Notes: a model not told the origin generated them from the letters alone. Positions 1-7,682 are shown, counted from the first letter of the stretch. The stretch is DNA of 64,000 nt from Microbispora bryophytorum (GCF_006874465.1 NZ_VIRL01000011.1:124001-188000); one strand, 5' to 3'. Made by a program: numbers and translations.

Positions 1-135
1 TGGCTGACCGCGCTGGCCTTCACCCTGCTCAACGTGCCGCTCATGGTCGTGCGACTGCGCTGCGAGAACGCGGCGCTCGCCACCGCGGCCCCCGGATCCG
101 CCGCGCGCGACGCCGGAGCGGGGACCGCGGCGTGA
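1..135 (+). CDS. C-terminal end of an isoprenylcysteine carboxyl methyltransferase-family membrane protein (partial)
   Basis: Only the last 44 codons are present; the gene begins before the window. The visible end is one hydrophobic helix (LTALAFTLLNVPLMVV) followed by RLRCENAALA, which resembles the C-terminus of ICMT/YpbQ-type membrane methyltransferases (from memory of the family, not searched). In actinobacteria such genes often sit between a type III polyketide synthase and an FAD oxidoreductase, and an FAD oxidoreductase follows here with a GTGA overlap (stop 133-135, next start 132). The function assignment is therefore largely contextual. Confidence 0.55.
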   Translation, partial: WLTALAFTLLNVPLMVVRLRCENAALATAAPGSAARDAGAGTAA

Positions 136-1268
136 TCGACGTGCTGGTGGCCGGCGGCGGGCCCGCCGGGCTGGCCACGGCCATCAACGCGGCGCTGGCC
201 GGCATGGAGGCGGTCGTGGTCGAGCCGCGGCCGGGTCCGGTCGACAAGGCGTGCGGGGAGGGTCTGATGCCCACCGGCGCGGCGGCGCTGGCGGACCTCG
301 GGGTGGCGGTGCCGGACGGCAGGCCGTTTTGCGGCATCCGTTACGTGGACGGGCCGCACCGGGTGCAGGCGGAGTTCCGGGACGGCCCGGGACTGGGCGT
401 GCGCCGGACGGCCCTGCACACCGCGCTCGCCCTCCGCGCCCGGGACCTCGGCGTCCGCGTGGTGCCTGGCCGGGTGGACGCGGTGCACGCCGCCGGCGAG
501 GGCGTACGCGCCCACGTGACGGGCGGGCCGGACCTGTCTGCTCCGGAACTGTGTACTCCGGAACTGGGCCGGCCGGAACTGGGCGGGTCTGCACTGTCTG
601 GGCCGGAACTGTCTGGCCCCGAACTGTGTGGCCGGGAAATTGACGCGCGGTGGCTGGTCGCGGCCGACGGGCTGCACTCGCCGATCAGGGCGCGGCTCGG
701 ACTCGACCTGCCGTCCGGCGGCCCCCGCAGGTACGGCCTGCGCCGCCACTACCGGATCGCGCCGTGGACGGACTTCGTGGAGGTGCACTGGGCCCCCGGC
801 GGCGAGGCGTACGTCACGCCGGTGGGCGACGACCTGGTCGGCGTGGCCGTGCTGAGCAGCGAGCGGCGGACCTACGACGAGCACCTGGCGCGGTTCCCCG
901 ACCTGCTCGCCCGGTTGGACGGCCCGCCCGCCACCCCCGTGCGCGGGGCCGGGCCGCTGCGCCAGCGGGTGCGGCGGCGGGTGGCGGGGAGGATCCTGCT
1001 CGTCGGCGACGCCGCGGGCTATGTGGACGCGCTCACCGGCGAGGGGATCTCGCTGGCGCTGCTGTCGGCCCGCGCCCTCGTCGGGTGCCTGCGGGCGGGC
1101 CGCCCCGAGGAGTACGAGAACGCCTGGCGGCGCCTGTCGTGGCGATCCCGCCTGCTGACGGCCGCGCTGGTGCGGGCCCGGCGGCACCCTCCCGCGGCCA
1201 GGATGATCGTGCCCGCCGCGCGACGCCTCCCCGCGGTGTTCGGGGCGGCGGTGCGGTCGCTCGCCTGA
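132..1268 (+). CDS. FAD-dependent oxidoreductase (geranylgeranyl reductase-like)
   Basis: 378 residues, cytosolic. The N-terminus has a Rossmann dinucleotide motif (VAGGGPAGLATA), an acidic residue ends strand 2 (VVEPR), and a second flavin motif lies near residue 294 (GDAAGYVDALTGEGISLAL), as in the p-hydroxybenzoate hydroxylase/geranylgeranyl reductase group. The GTG start overlaps the preceding stop, so translation is probably coupled. With a methyltransferase-like neighbour it likely modifies a polyketide or isoprenoid product, but the substrate is unknown. Odd feature: residues 132-171 are eight degenerate pentapeptide repeats with codon use unlike the rest of the gene. Confidence 0.8.
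   Translation: MIDVLVAGGGPAGLATAINAALAGMEAVVVEPRPGPVDKACGEGLMPTGAAALADLGVAVPDGRPFCGIRYVDGPHRVQAEFRDGPGLGVRRTALHTALALRARDLGVRVVPGRVDAVHAAGEGVRAHVTGGPDLSAPELCTPELGRPELGGSALSGPELSGPELCGREIDARWLVAADGLHSPIRARLGLDLPSGGPRRYGLRRHYRIAPWTDFVEVHWAPGGEAYVTPVGDDLVGVAVLSSERRTYDEHLARFPDLLARLDGPPATPVRGAGPLRQRVRRRVAGRILLVGDAAGYVDALTGEGISLALLSARALVGCLRAGRPEEYENAWRRLSWRSRLLTAALVRARRHPPAARMIVPAARRLPAVFGAAVRSLA
525..644 (+). repeat. Eight in-frame 15-bp repeats (pentapeptide xPELx) inside the FAD oxidoreductase gene
   Basis: Eight consecutive 15-bp units read GPDLS, APELC, TPELG, RPELG, GSALS, GPELS, GPELC, GREID. They use GAA, TCT and TGT codons that are rare in the surrounding gene. The unit length keeps the frame open. 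The insertion lies between the N-terminal and central parts of the enzyme, likely a surface loop. Confidence 0.9.
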
Positions 1269-1293
1269 GCGCCGCCCCCTCCAGGACCCCGCG

Positions 1294-1389
1294 CCCTCAG
1301 AACCCCACACCCTCCGAGACCCCACACGCTCCGAGACCACACGCTCAGGCCCCATGCCCTCCGGGCCCCCACGCCCTCGGGGCCCCTCG
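1294..1389. repeat. Six degenerate 15-17-bp tandem repeats downstream of the FAD oxidoreductase stop
   Basis: Units start at 1294, 1310, 1327, 1342, 1357 and 1374 and share the pattern C(C/G)CTC(C/A)G followed by CCCC. They begin 26 bp after the TGA of the preceding gene. Confidence 0.7.
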
Positions 1390-1547
1390 ACTTCCGGGAA
1401 TCCCGGGCCCCTCGCCTGACGGGATCCCGGGGCCCTTCCCACGCGAAACAGGCACGGATCCGTGAATTGTTACAGCCGGATTCACAGTTCATGAACGCCC
1501 GTTTTTAGGGTGCCCCAGAGGCCTCATATACGCGGCAGTAATAGAAC

Positions 1548-1570
1548 CTACTTCGGCATGAATGAAGTAG
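1548..1570. promoter_or_regulatory. Inverted repeat CTACTTC-N9-GAAGTAG upstream of the kinase gene
   Basis: Perfect 7-bp arms at 1548-1554 and 1564-1570 with a 9-nt spacer, inside the AT-rich region about 90 bp before the TTG start at 1660. It could be an operator for a dimeric regulator, for example the NarL-type regulator of this locus, or an RNA hairpin. There is no direct evidence for either. Confidence 0.4.
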
Positions 1571-1659
1571 CCATATTTCAGGACCGGTATGCAAAGATCT
1601 GACGTGTGTACCGAATGGCGAGGCCGATGTTACGGCAAGGATGACTGGAGGGTCGTCGT

Positions 1660-2400
1660 TTGCCTCACTTGCCGCATATCGCCCTGGTCACACCGCTGGC
1701 CCTGCTCGCACCGCTGGCCCTGCTCGGTACGCTCCTGATCGCCGGGCTGGTCGTCCTCGTGATGCGCCTGCGCCGGCTGCGCGTGATGCAGGCCGAGGCC
1801 GCACGGCAGGCGGCGGCCGAGGCGCGCGAGCAGTTCGGCCGTGATGTGCACGACCTCGTGAGCAGCCGCCTGTGGCTGGCCAGCCTGCGCAGCGAACTCG
1901 CCTACCGGCTCGCGGACGACGACAGCCCCCTGCGACCCGCGCTGGCCGACGTGGTGCAGTCCATCCGCCAGGCGTCCGCCGACATCCGCAACGTGACCCG
2001 CTCCTTCCGGGACGTCTCGCTCGCCTCGGAACTGGCCAACGCGCGGGCCGTGCTCCATGCCTACGGAACCGACTGCAAGGTCGAGGCGACCGAGGCGGAG
2101 CTGGGCGACGAGGTGAGCGCGGTGCTTGCCATCATGGTGCGGGAGGCGGTGACCAACGTCCTGCGCCACAGCAGGGCGACCCTGTGCACGATCGAAATCG
2201 TCGTGCGTGGCGGCGTGGCGACGCTCACCGTCGCCAATGACGGCGTCGACCCCTCCGTACGACCCGGCGACGGCACCGGGCTGGACAACCTCCGCAACCG
2301 GGCGGCGGCGCTCGCCGGCACCGTGGGAACGGTCCTCGACCCCGACGGCTGGTTCCGTCTCATCGCCGAAATCCCCCGCAGGGGCGGGGACCGCCGCTGA
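1660..2400 (+). CDS. DesK-type sensor histidine kinase of the lanthipeptide locus
   Basis: 246 residues. TTG start supported by GGAG at 1647-1650. Residues 11-35 form one transmembrane segment with almost nothing outside it, so there is no obvious extracellular sensor domain. Then comes a HisKA_3-type dimerisation helix with the phosphoacceptor in GRDVHD (His64), and a HATPase domain with N-box REAVTNVLRHS and G-box GTGLDNLRNR. It should autophosphorylate and pass phosphate to a NarL/DesR-type regulator. The nearest one is at the far end of the lanthipeptide block (9389-10045). RamR/AmfR-type regulators usually have no linked kinase, so this pairing is inferred. Confidence 0.8.
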   Translation: MPHLPHIALVTPLALLAPLALLGTLLIAGLVVLVMRLRRLRVMQAEAARQAAAEAREQFGRDVHDLVSSRLWLASLRSELAYRLADDDSPLRPALADVVQSIRQASADIRNVTRSFRDVSLASELANARAVLHAYGTDCKVEATEAELGDEVSAVLAIMVREAVTNVLRHSRATLCTIEIVVRGGVATLTVANDGVDPSVRPGDGTGLDNLRNRAAALAGTVGTVLDPDGWFRLIAEIPRRGGDRR

Positions 2401-2819
2401 CACCGGCCACGCTCACCTGCCACGACCCGGCGTCCAGGGTGCGACACCCGCGCCTTCATGTGGCCCTCCACGCGTTCTGAGCGCCGGCCGGCCGCACGCG
2501 TGTGCCTCGCGCACCGCCCCCATCCCTCTCGCCGCCGCACACCAGGCCCCGCACAAGGCCCCGCACGAGGTTCCGCACAAGGGCCCGTTTGAGGCCACGC
2601 GTAAGGCCCCGCACAGCGGCGTGGCGTGTTTGACCAGCCCCTTGACCGAATAGTCCGGGTGGCATCGAGGAGATAGCCGCGAGCGGCATCACCCGTCGAC
2701 CCATGACTGCGTCACGGTTCGTTATATGCAGATTTCACAAGGCACAGTTGACGGGCGTAACTTGGCCCTTCTCCTTATTTCCGGAATTCTTTGACGTGAC
2801 CGGCCTAAGGGGACATCTT
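2401..2819. other. Intergenic region: 12-bp repeat array and lanKC promoter region
   Basis: No supported gene. Positions 2544-2615 hold a 12-bp array (listed separately). From about 2700 the sequence is AT-richer, with a TTGACG at 2748-2753 and again at 2791-2796, fitting a promoter for lanKC, but no good -10 at standard spacing is evident. An ATG at 2703 is in frame with lanKC, but the extra 39 residues do not resemble the LanKC N-terminus. Confidence 0.5.
2544..2615. repeat. Six tandem 12-bp units (AGGCCCCGCACA type)
   Basis: Six exact-length 12-bp units. Units 1 and 6 are AGGCCCCGCACA and the others are variants such as AGGTTCCGCACA and AGGGCCCGTTTG. The array lies 144 bp after the kinase stop and 205 bp before the lanKC start. 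Confidence 0.85.
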
Positions 2820-5435
2820 GTGATTAGTAAGTACGAGATTTACTGCCTCGCAGATCCCTTGTTCTACGACACCCTCGACACCAAGCGCGCGGAGCATCCC
2901 GACTTCACCATCGCGGCCCGCCCCACCCCCGACGGATGGGCGCACGCCGAGAGCGAGACCTGGCTGCACTACGCGCCGGTCGGTGCCGGTCTGCCCACTC
3001 AGGGCTGGAAGATCCACATCTCCTCCTCCGTGCCGGAGGCGGAGCGGGTGATCGCGGCTGCCTGGGACTACTGCGTACCCCGCGGGCTGGCCTTCAAGTT
3101 CCTGCGCGGCCGGCGCGTGATGACGATGCAGAACTCCAAGTACGCCTTCCGCGGGTCGAGCGGCAAGCTGGTCACCATTTATCCCGTGGACGAGGCGCAG
3201 CTGGAGCTGACGCTCAAGGAGCTCGCCGAGATCCTCGACGGCGTCGAGGGCCCGTACATCCTCAGCGACCTGCGGTACGGCGACGGCCCCCTGTTCGTCC
3301 GGTACGGCGGGTTCGCCGAGCGCCACTGCCTCGACGACAACGGCGAGCGGGTGCTGGCGATCGAGGACGCCGACGGGAACCTCGTCCCCGACGTGCGCGG
3401 TCCGGCGTTCGCCCTGCCCTCCTGGGTGACCCTGCCGGCGTTCCTCGAACCGCACCTGGCCGCGCGCAACGCGGTGACCCTCGAAGGCGTGCCGTACGAC
3501 GTGGAGAGCGTCCTGCACTTCTCCAACGGCGGCGGCGTCTACCTGGGCCGCGACAGGCGCACCGGCGAGAAGGTGGTGCTCAAGGAGGGCCGCCCGCACG
3601 CCGGGCTCGACGTCGAGGGACGCGACGCCGTCACCCGCCTGCGGCACGAGGCCGCCATCATGGAGCGCCTGGCCGGCCTCGACGTCGTGCCGGCGCTGCG
3701 CGACTACTTCACGGCCGGCGAGCACCACTTCCTGGTGCAGGAGTACGTCGACGGCACCTCGCTCAGCCAGCTCATCGCCCAGCGGCACCCCCTCACGCGG
3801 GCCGACCGCACCCCGGAGCTGGACGCGGACTACACCGAGTGGGCCATCGGGATGCTCGCCAAGGTGCGCGCCGCGGTCTCGGCGCTGCACGAGCGCGGCG
3901 TGGTGTTCGGCGACCTGCACCCCTTCAACATCCTGGTGGACGGCGACCGCGTGGTCCTGATCGACTTCGAGGTCTCCTCTCCCGTCGAGGAGCGCAGACG
4001 GCCCACGCTCGCCAATCCCGGCTTCGTGCCGCCGCGCGAGCTGGCCGGCGTCGAGGCCGACGAGTACGCGCTGGCCTGCCTGCACCTGGGGGTGTTCGCC
4101 CCGATGACCACCATGCTGCTGCAGCTCCACCGGCCCAAGGCCGCCCAGCTCGGCCGGCTGATCGTCGAGACGTTCCCCGTGCCCCCCGCGCTGATCGAGG
4201 GAGCCGTACGGACGATCCTCGGCGAGGATCCGCCCGCGCCGCAGCCGAGCCGGCTGCCCCGGCCGGACCGGCTCACCGAGGGGTGGCCCGCCGTCCGGGA
4301 CGCGCTGGCGAAGGCGATCCTCGCCTCGGCGACACCGGACCGCGAGGACCGGCTGTTCCCGGGCGACATCGTCCAGTTCCAGCCCGGCGGCGGGGTCAGC
4401 CTCGCCAACGGCGCGGCCGGCGTGCTGTACGCGCTCGCGGCGACCGGGTCGGGGCGCTTCCCCGAGCACGAGGAGTGGCTGCTCAGGCAGGCCGCCAGAC
4501 CCGGCATCGGGCCCGGCTTCTACGACGGCCTGCACGGGGTGGCGTACGCGCTGGAGGCCCTCGGCCGCCGCGAGGAGGCGCTCGACGTGGCGCGGCGATG
4601 CGCGCGGGAGCTCAGTGAGGGGCTGGATCTGAGCCTCTACCGCGGCCTGTCGGGCGTCGCCCTCGCCCTGATGCACCTGCACGACGCGACCGGCGAGCCG
4701 GAGCTGCGCGAGCGGGCCGCGCAGGTCGTGGCGGTGGTGGCCGACCGGCTCGGCGGCCCGGACGACGTGCCCGAGATCAGCGGCGGGCGGCACCCGCACG
4801 CGGGGCTGATGTACGGCTCGTCGGGACCCGCCCTGATGTTCCTGCACGCCTACGAGCGCACCGGCGATCCCGGGCTGCTCGACCTCGCGGCCACCGCGCT
4901 GCGGCAGGACCTGCGCCGGTGCGTCGGCCGCGAGGACGGTCAGCTCCAGGTGCAGCAGGGCTGGCGGACCAATCCCTACCTCGACGAGGGGTCGGCCGGC
5001 ATCGGCCTGGTGCTGGACCGCTACCTGACCCATCGGCACGACGAGATCTTCGCCGAGTCGCTGGCCGCCATCCGGCCGGTCACGACCCTGCACTACTACG
5101 TCCAGTCGGGGCTGTTCGCGGGCCGGGCCGGCATGATCGCCTGCCTGTCGTCCGGCTCCCGCCCCGACCCGGAGGCCGCCGCGGCGCAGATCGCCCGGCT
5201 GACCTGGCACGAGCTTCCCCACCAGGACGGGCTGGCCTTCCCCGGAGCCCAGTTGCTCCGCCTGTCCATGGATCTGTCCACCGGGAGCGCCGGCGTGCTG
5301 CTCGCGCTCGGCACCGCGCTGCACGACGAGCCGGTCCACCTCCCGTTTCTCGAGCCCCCCGGACGGTCTCAGGCGCAGGGGCCCCTGCGCACCGCCGCCG
5401 GGTCGAACGTCCCGACCAGCCCCGGAAGGAGGTGA
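2820..5435 (+). CDS. lanKC: Class III lanthipeptide synthetase LanKC
   Basis: 871 residues. It dehydrates Ser residues of the precursor by phosphorylation and elimination, then cyclises onto Cys. The GTG start is chosen because AAGGGGA (2807-2813) precedes it and the protein then begins ISKYEIYCLADPLFYD, as in the LanKC family. Residues about 1-220 are the lyase domain (GWKIHIS with Lys64 and His66). About 230-500 are the Ser/Thr kinase-like domain (VVLKEG lysine, GDLHPFNIL near 363, IDFE metal site near 381). About 510-840 are a LanC-like barrel (GLHGVAYALE, LYRGLSGVALAL, LDEGSAGIGL, STGSAGVLLAL). The Cys/Cys/His zinc ligands of class I/II cyclases are not visible, as expected for class III. 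The stop is followed by the first precursor gene after 6 bp, with its AAGGAGG inside the end of lanKC. Confidence 0.95.
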   Translation: MISKYEIYCLADPLFYDTLDTKRAEHPDFTIAARPTPDGWAHAESETWLHYAPVGAGLPTQGWKIHISSSVPEAERVIAAAWDYCVPRGLAFKFLRGRRVMTMQNSKYAFRGSSGKLVTIYPVDEAQLELTLKELAEILDGVEGPYILSDLRYGDGPLFVRYGGFAERHCLDDNGERVLAIEDADGNLVPDVRGPAFALPSWVTLPAFLEPHLAARNAVTLEGVPYDVESVLHFSNGGGVYLGRDRRTGEKVVLKEGRPHAGLDVEGRDAVTRLRHEAAIMERLAGLDVVPALRDYFTAGEHHFLVQEYVDGTSLSQLIAQRHPLTRADRTPELDADYTEWAIGMLAKVRAAVSALHERGVVFGDLHPFNILVDGDRVVLIDFEVSSPVEERRRPTLANPGFVPPRELAGVEADEYALACLHLGVFAPMTTMLLQLHRPKAAQLGRLIVETFPVPPALIEGAVRTILGEDPPAPQPSRLPRPDRLTEGWPAVRDALAKAILASATPDREDRLFPGDIVQFQPGGGVSLANGAAGVLYALAATGSGRFPEHEEWLLRQAARPGIGPGFYDGLHGVAYALEALGRREEALDVARRCARELSEGLDLSLYRGLSGVALALMHLHDATGEPELRERAAQVVAVVADRLGGPDDVPEISGGRHPHAGLMYGSSGPALMFLHAYERTGDPGLLDLAATALRQDLRRCVGREDGQLQVQQGWRTNPYLDEGSAGIGLVLDRYLTHRHDEIFAESLAAIRPVTTLHYYVQSGLFAGRAGMIACLSSGSRPDPEAAAAQIARLTWHELPHQDGLAFPGAQLLRLSMDLSTGSAGVLLALGTALHDEPVHLPFLEPPGRSQAQGPLRTAAGSNVPTSPGRR

Positions 5436-5441
5436 ACGCAC

Positions 5442-5573
5442 ATGGCGCTCCTCGACCTGCAGACCCTCGAGGTCCCCGGCGGCCACAGCGGTGGCGGCGG
5501 TGGCGGCAGCAACCTGAGCCTGCTCGGGTGCACCCCGCACGAGAACAGCAGCCTCAGCATCATCTGCGGCTGA
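5442..5573 (+). CDS. lanA1: SapB/AmfS-type class III lanthipeptide precursor 1
   Basis: 43 residues, starting at an ATG with AAGGAGG about 8 bp upstream. The leader begins MALLDLQTLE and contains the LLDLQ helix motif recognised by LanKC enzymes. A glycine-rich stretch GGHSGGGGGGS follows. The core has two labionin/lanthionine motifs: SNLSLLGC (Ser23-x2-Ser26-x3-Cys30) and SSLSIIC (Ser36-x2-Ser39-x2-Cys42). This parallels SapB (SxxSLLLC and SSLSITTC), so two rings are expected. Family members act as surfactant morphogens (SapB, AmfS) or as antiviral/antinociceptive peptides (labyrinthopeptins). The leader cleavage site is not visible and no protease gene is in the locus. Confidence 0.93.
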   Translation: MALLDLQTLEVPGGHSGGGGGGSNLSLLGCTPHENSSLSIICG

Positions 5574-5641
5574 CGACCCTCCCAAGAACACGAACTTCAG
5601 CCGCATCCGGCTGATGGAACCCATACAAGGAGATGATCCAG

Positions 5642-5773
5642 ATGGCGCTTCTCGACCTGCAGACCCTCGAGGTTCCCGGCGGCCACAGCGGTGGTGGCGG
5701 CGGCGGCAGCAACCTGAGCCTCCTGGCCTGCACCCCGCACGAGAACAGCAGCCTCAGCCTGATCTGCGGCTGA
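5642..5773 (+). CDS. lanA2: SapB/AmfS-type class III lanthipeptide precursor 2
   Basis: 43 residues, ATG with AAGGAG at 5627-5632. It is identical to precursor 1 except for Gly29 to Ala (SNLSLLAC) and Ile40 to Leu (SSLSLIC). Both changes lie inside the predicted rings and keep the Ser/Cys spacing. Leader and glycine-rich linker are the same. An in-frame ATG at 5633 is too close to the Shine-Dalgarno. The pair looks like a recent tandem duplication, giving two congeners or a two-peptide product. Confidence 0.93.
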   Translation: MALLDLQTLEVPGGHSGGGGGGSNLSLLACTPHENSSLSLICG

Positions 5774-5790
5774 TAGCACGCTGAGGGAGT

Positions 5791-5853
5791 CCTGGGCGGT
5801 CGTCGCGGCCGCCCAGGCTTCCGCGTTTCCGGCCCCGGCCGGAAACGCGGAAG
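5791..5853 (+). terminator. Two adjacent strong hairpins between precursor and exporter genes
   Basis: Hairpin 1 has a 9-bp stem (CCTGGGCGG 5791-5799 with CCGCCCAGG 5809-5817). Hairpin 2 follows directly with a perfect 17-bp stem (5818-5834 with 5837-5853) and a 2-nt loop. No U-run follows, which is common for actinomycete terminators. They sit 18 bp after the lanA2 stop and 47 bp before the first exporter gene. A partial terminator or 3'-end stabiliser that raises precursor mRNA over exporter mRNA is the simplest reading. Confidence 0.75.
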
Positions 5854-5900
5854 CGTTCCCGTGCCCCGTCCTGTCCGGCCTTTCCCTTCTGGAGGACCCG

Positions 5901-7682
5901 GTGAGCTCTCGTCCGGCGGACCTGCTGATCGCACGGGCCGTACGGCGCGGCGGCCCGTGGCTCGCGGCGCTGACGGCGACGGCGCTGCTGGGCGCCGCGG
6001 CCGACCTCATGCTCCCGGCGGCGCTCGGCCGCGCCGTCGACGCCGTGGTGCGGATCCAGGCGCGGGATGGAGCGGGGCCCGAGGCCGGGTCCGGGCTCAC
6101 CGGCCCGCTCACGACCGCCGCGCTGCTGGTCGCGCTGGTCGTCGCGTGCGACGCGCTGGGCGTGCTCGCGGCCGGGGTGAGCGGGGCGCGGGCGGCGCAG
6201 TGGCTGCGCTCCCGGGTGGTGGCCCACACCCTGTCCGTCGGCGCCGGCATGACCCGCCACTTCACCGCGGGTGAGATCGTCACCCGCGCCGGGGTGAACG
6301 TGGAGGAGGCCGGACGGACCCCCGAGGCGGTGGTCACCGCCGCCACGCTGATCATTCCTGCGGCCGGCAGCGTCGTCGCCCTCGCGCTGATCGACCCGTG
6401 GCTCGCGGTCACGCTCGTGGCCGGTCTGCTCCTGATCGTGGCCGTGCTGCGCGCGTTCATGCGCAGGACCACGGCGGCCTCCGGCGGCTACCAGCAGGCT
6501 CAGGGGGAGATCGCGGCCATGCTGGTGGGCGCGCTCGCCGGGGCCCGCACCATCACCGCGGCCGGCACCGAGGACCTTGAGGCGGCGCGCGTGCTCGCCC
6601 CGCTCCCCCGCCTGCGCGCCCACGGCCTGGCGCTGTGGCGCCTGCAGGCGCGGGCGGGTGTCCAGGCCGCCGTCGTCATCCCGCTTCTGGAGATCGCCGT
6701 GCTCGCCGTCGGCGGGCTACGCCTGTCGGCCGGCGGCCTCACCGTCGGGGAGCTACTCGCCGCCGCGCGCTACGTCGTGCTCGGGGCGGGCCTGGGGTCG
6801 GCGCTCGGGTACGCGGCGCGCATCGCCCGTGCCCGGTCGGCCGCCCTGCGCCTGGAGCAGCTGTTCGCCGTGCCGCCCCCGGCGTACGGGGACCGGCCGC
6901 TGCCGCCGGGCCCGGGCACCCTGGAGCTGCGCGACGTGACCGTGCGGGCCGACGGTGTGCGCCTGCTGAGCGGTGTCAGCCTGGTCGTGCCCGGCGGCAC
7001 GTGCACGGCGGTGGTGGGCCGTTCGGGCTCGGGCAAGTCGTCGCTGGCCGCCGTCGCCGGCCGGCTCGTCGATCCCGAGCGCGGCACGGTGCTGCTGGAC
7101 GGCGTGCCGCTGCGTGAGATCGGCCACGAGCCGCTGCGCCGGGCCGTCGGATACGCGTTCGAGCGGCCCGCGCTGTTCGGCGACACGCTGGGCGAGGCCG
7201 TCGCGTTCGGCCTCGCCGCACGGGACGACGCCGGTAAGCGAAGCGAGGACACGGTGCGAAGCGTAGACGCGGCGCGCAGCGAGGACGCGGTGCGGGCGGC
7301 CGCGGGCGCCGCCCGCGCCGACGCCTTCATCCGGCGGCTGCCGCTCGGCTACGCCACCCCGGCCGGCGAGGCGCCGATGTCCGGGGGCGAGATCCAGCGG
7401 GTCGGCCTGGCCCGCGCGTTCGCCCAGGCCGGCCGGCTGCTGATCCTGGACGACGCCATGTCCAGCCTGGACACCGTGACCGAGCGGCAGGTGGGGCGGG
7501 CGCTCACCGGGAGCCTGTCCGACCGCACCCGCCTGGTGGTGGCCCATCGCGTGACGACGGCGGCGCAGGCCGACCAGGTCGTGTGGCTGGACAACGGGCG
7601 GGTGCGCGCGACCGGCACGCACGAGCGGCTGTGGGACGACCCCGGCTACCGCGCGGTCTTCCGGGCCGAGGAGGCCTCGTGA
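5901..7682 (+). CDS. ABC exporter (permease-ATPase fusion) of the lanthipeptide locus, AmfA/RamA-like
   Basis: 593 residues. GTG start with GGAGGA about 5 bp upstream. The N-terminal half is an exporter-type membrane domain. The C-terminal ATPase has Walker A GRSGSGKSS, signature MSGGEIQRV, Walker B LLILDDAMSSLD and the switch histidine in VVAHR. It should work with the next gene as a heterodimer exporting the mature peptide. Between the ATPase helical subdomain and the signature there is an unusual charged insertion made of three hexapeptide repeats (7242-7295). The gene ends in a GTGA overlap with the second exporter gene. Confidence 0.88.
   Translation: MSSRPADLLIARAVRRGGPWLAALTATALLGAAADLMLPAALGRAVDAVVRIQARDGAGPEAGSGLTGPLTTAALLVALVVACDALGVLAAGVSGARAAQWLRSRVVAHTLSVGAGMTRHFTAGEIVTRAGVNVEEAGRTPEAVVTAATLIIPAAGSVVALALIDPWLAVTLVAGLLLIVAVLRAFMRRTTAASGGYQQAQGEIAAMLVGALAGARTITAAGTEDLEAARVLAPLPRLRAHGLALWRLQARAGVQAAVVIPLLEIAVLAVGGLRLSAGGLTVGELLAAARYVVLGAGLGSALGYAARIARARSAALRLEQLFAVPPPAYGDRPLPPGPGTLELRDVTVRADGVRLLSGVSLVVPGGTCTAVVGRSGSGKSSLAAVAGRLVDPERGTVLLDGVPLREIGHEPLRRAVGYAFERPALFGDTLGEAVAFGLAARDDAGKRSEDTVRSVDAARSEDAVRAAAGAARADAFIRRLPLGYATPAGEAPMSGGEIQRVGLARAFAQAGRLLILDDAMSSLDTVTERQVGRALTGSLSDRTRLVVAHRVTTAAQADQVVWLDNGRVRATGTHERLWDDPGYRAVFRAEEAS
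7242..7295 (+). repeat. Three in-frame 18-bp repeats (SEDTVR/SVDAAR/SEDAVR) in the exporter ATPase domain
   Basis: Units 7242-7259, 7260-7277 and 7278-7295 encode related charged hexapeptides just upstream of the ABC signature region. The unit length keeps the frame. Confidence 0.85.

Larger units (their letters stand above)
1269..1659. other. Non-coding stretch: degenerate 16-bp repeats then an AT-richer promoter region
   Basis: No credible gene. Positions 1294-1389 hold six degenerate units of 15-17 bp (CCCTCCGAGACCCCACA type). From about 1455 the composition becomes notably AT-richer for this genome, consistent with a promoter for the histidine kinase gene starting at 1660. A perfect inverted repeat at 1548-1570 is listed separately. 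Confidence 0.6.

Noticed and set aside
2703-2819. In-frame ATG 39 codons upstream as the lanKC start
   Set aside because: No Shine-Dalgarno, AT-rich promoter-like sequence, and the extra residues do not resemble LanKC N-termini; GTG 2820 has AAGGGGA.
5475-5510. Gly-Gly in the precursors as a double-glycine protease site
   Set aside because: The exporters lack a C39 peptidase domain, and class III leaders are trimmed by separate proteases. The cleavage site stays undefined.
2805-5624. A 939-codon open frame on the minus strand across lanKC and the precursors
   Set aside because: It mirrors lanKC codon bias, has no domain or start site, and the plus-strand protein is a clear LanKC. Other long antisense frames (12421-14268, 16055-18007, 28411-31026) are rejected for the same reason.
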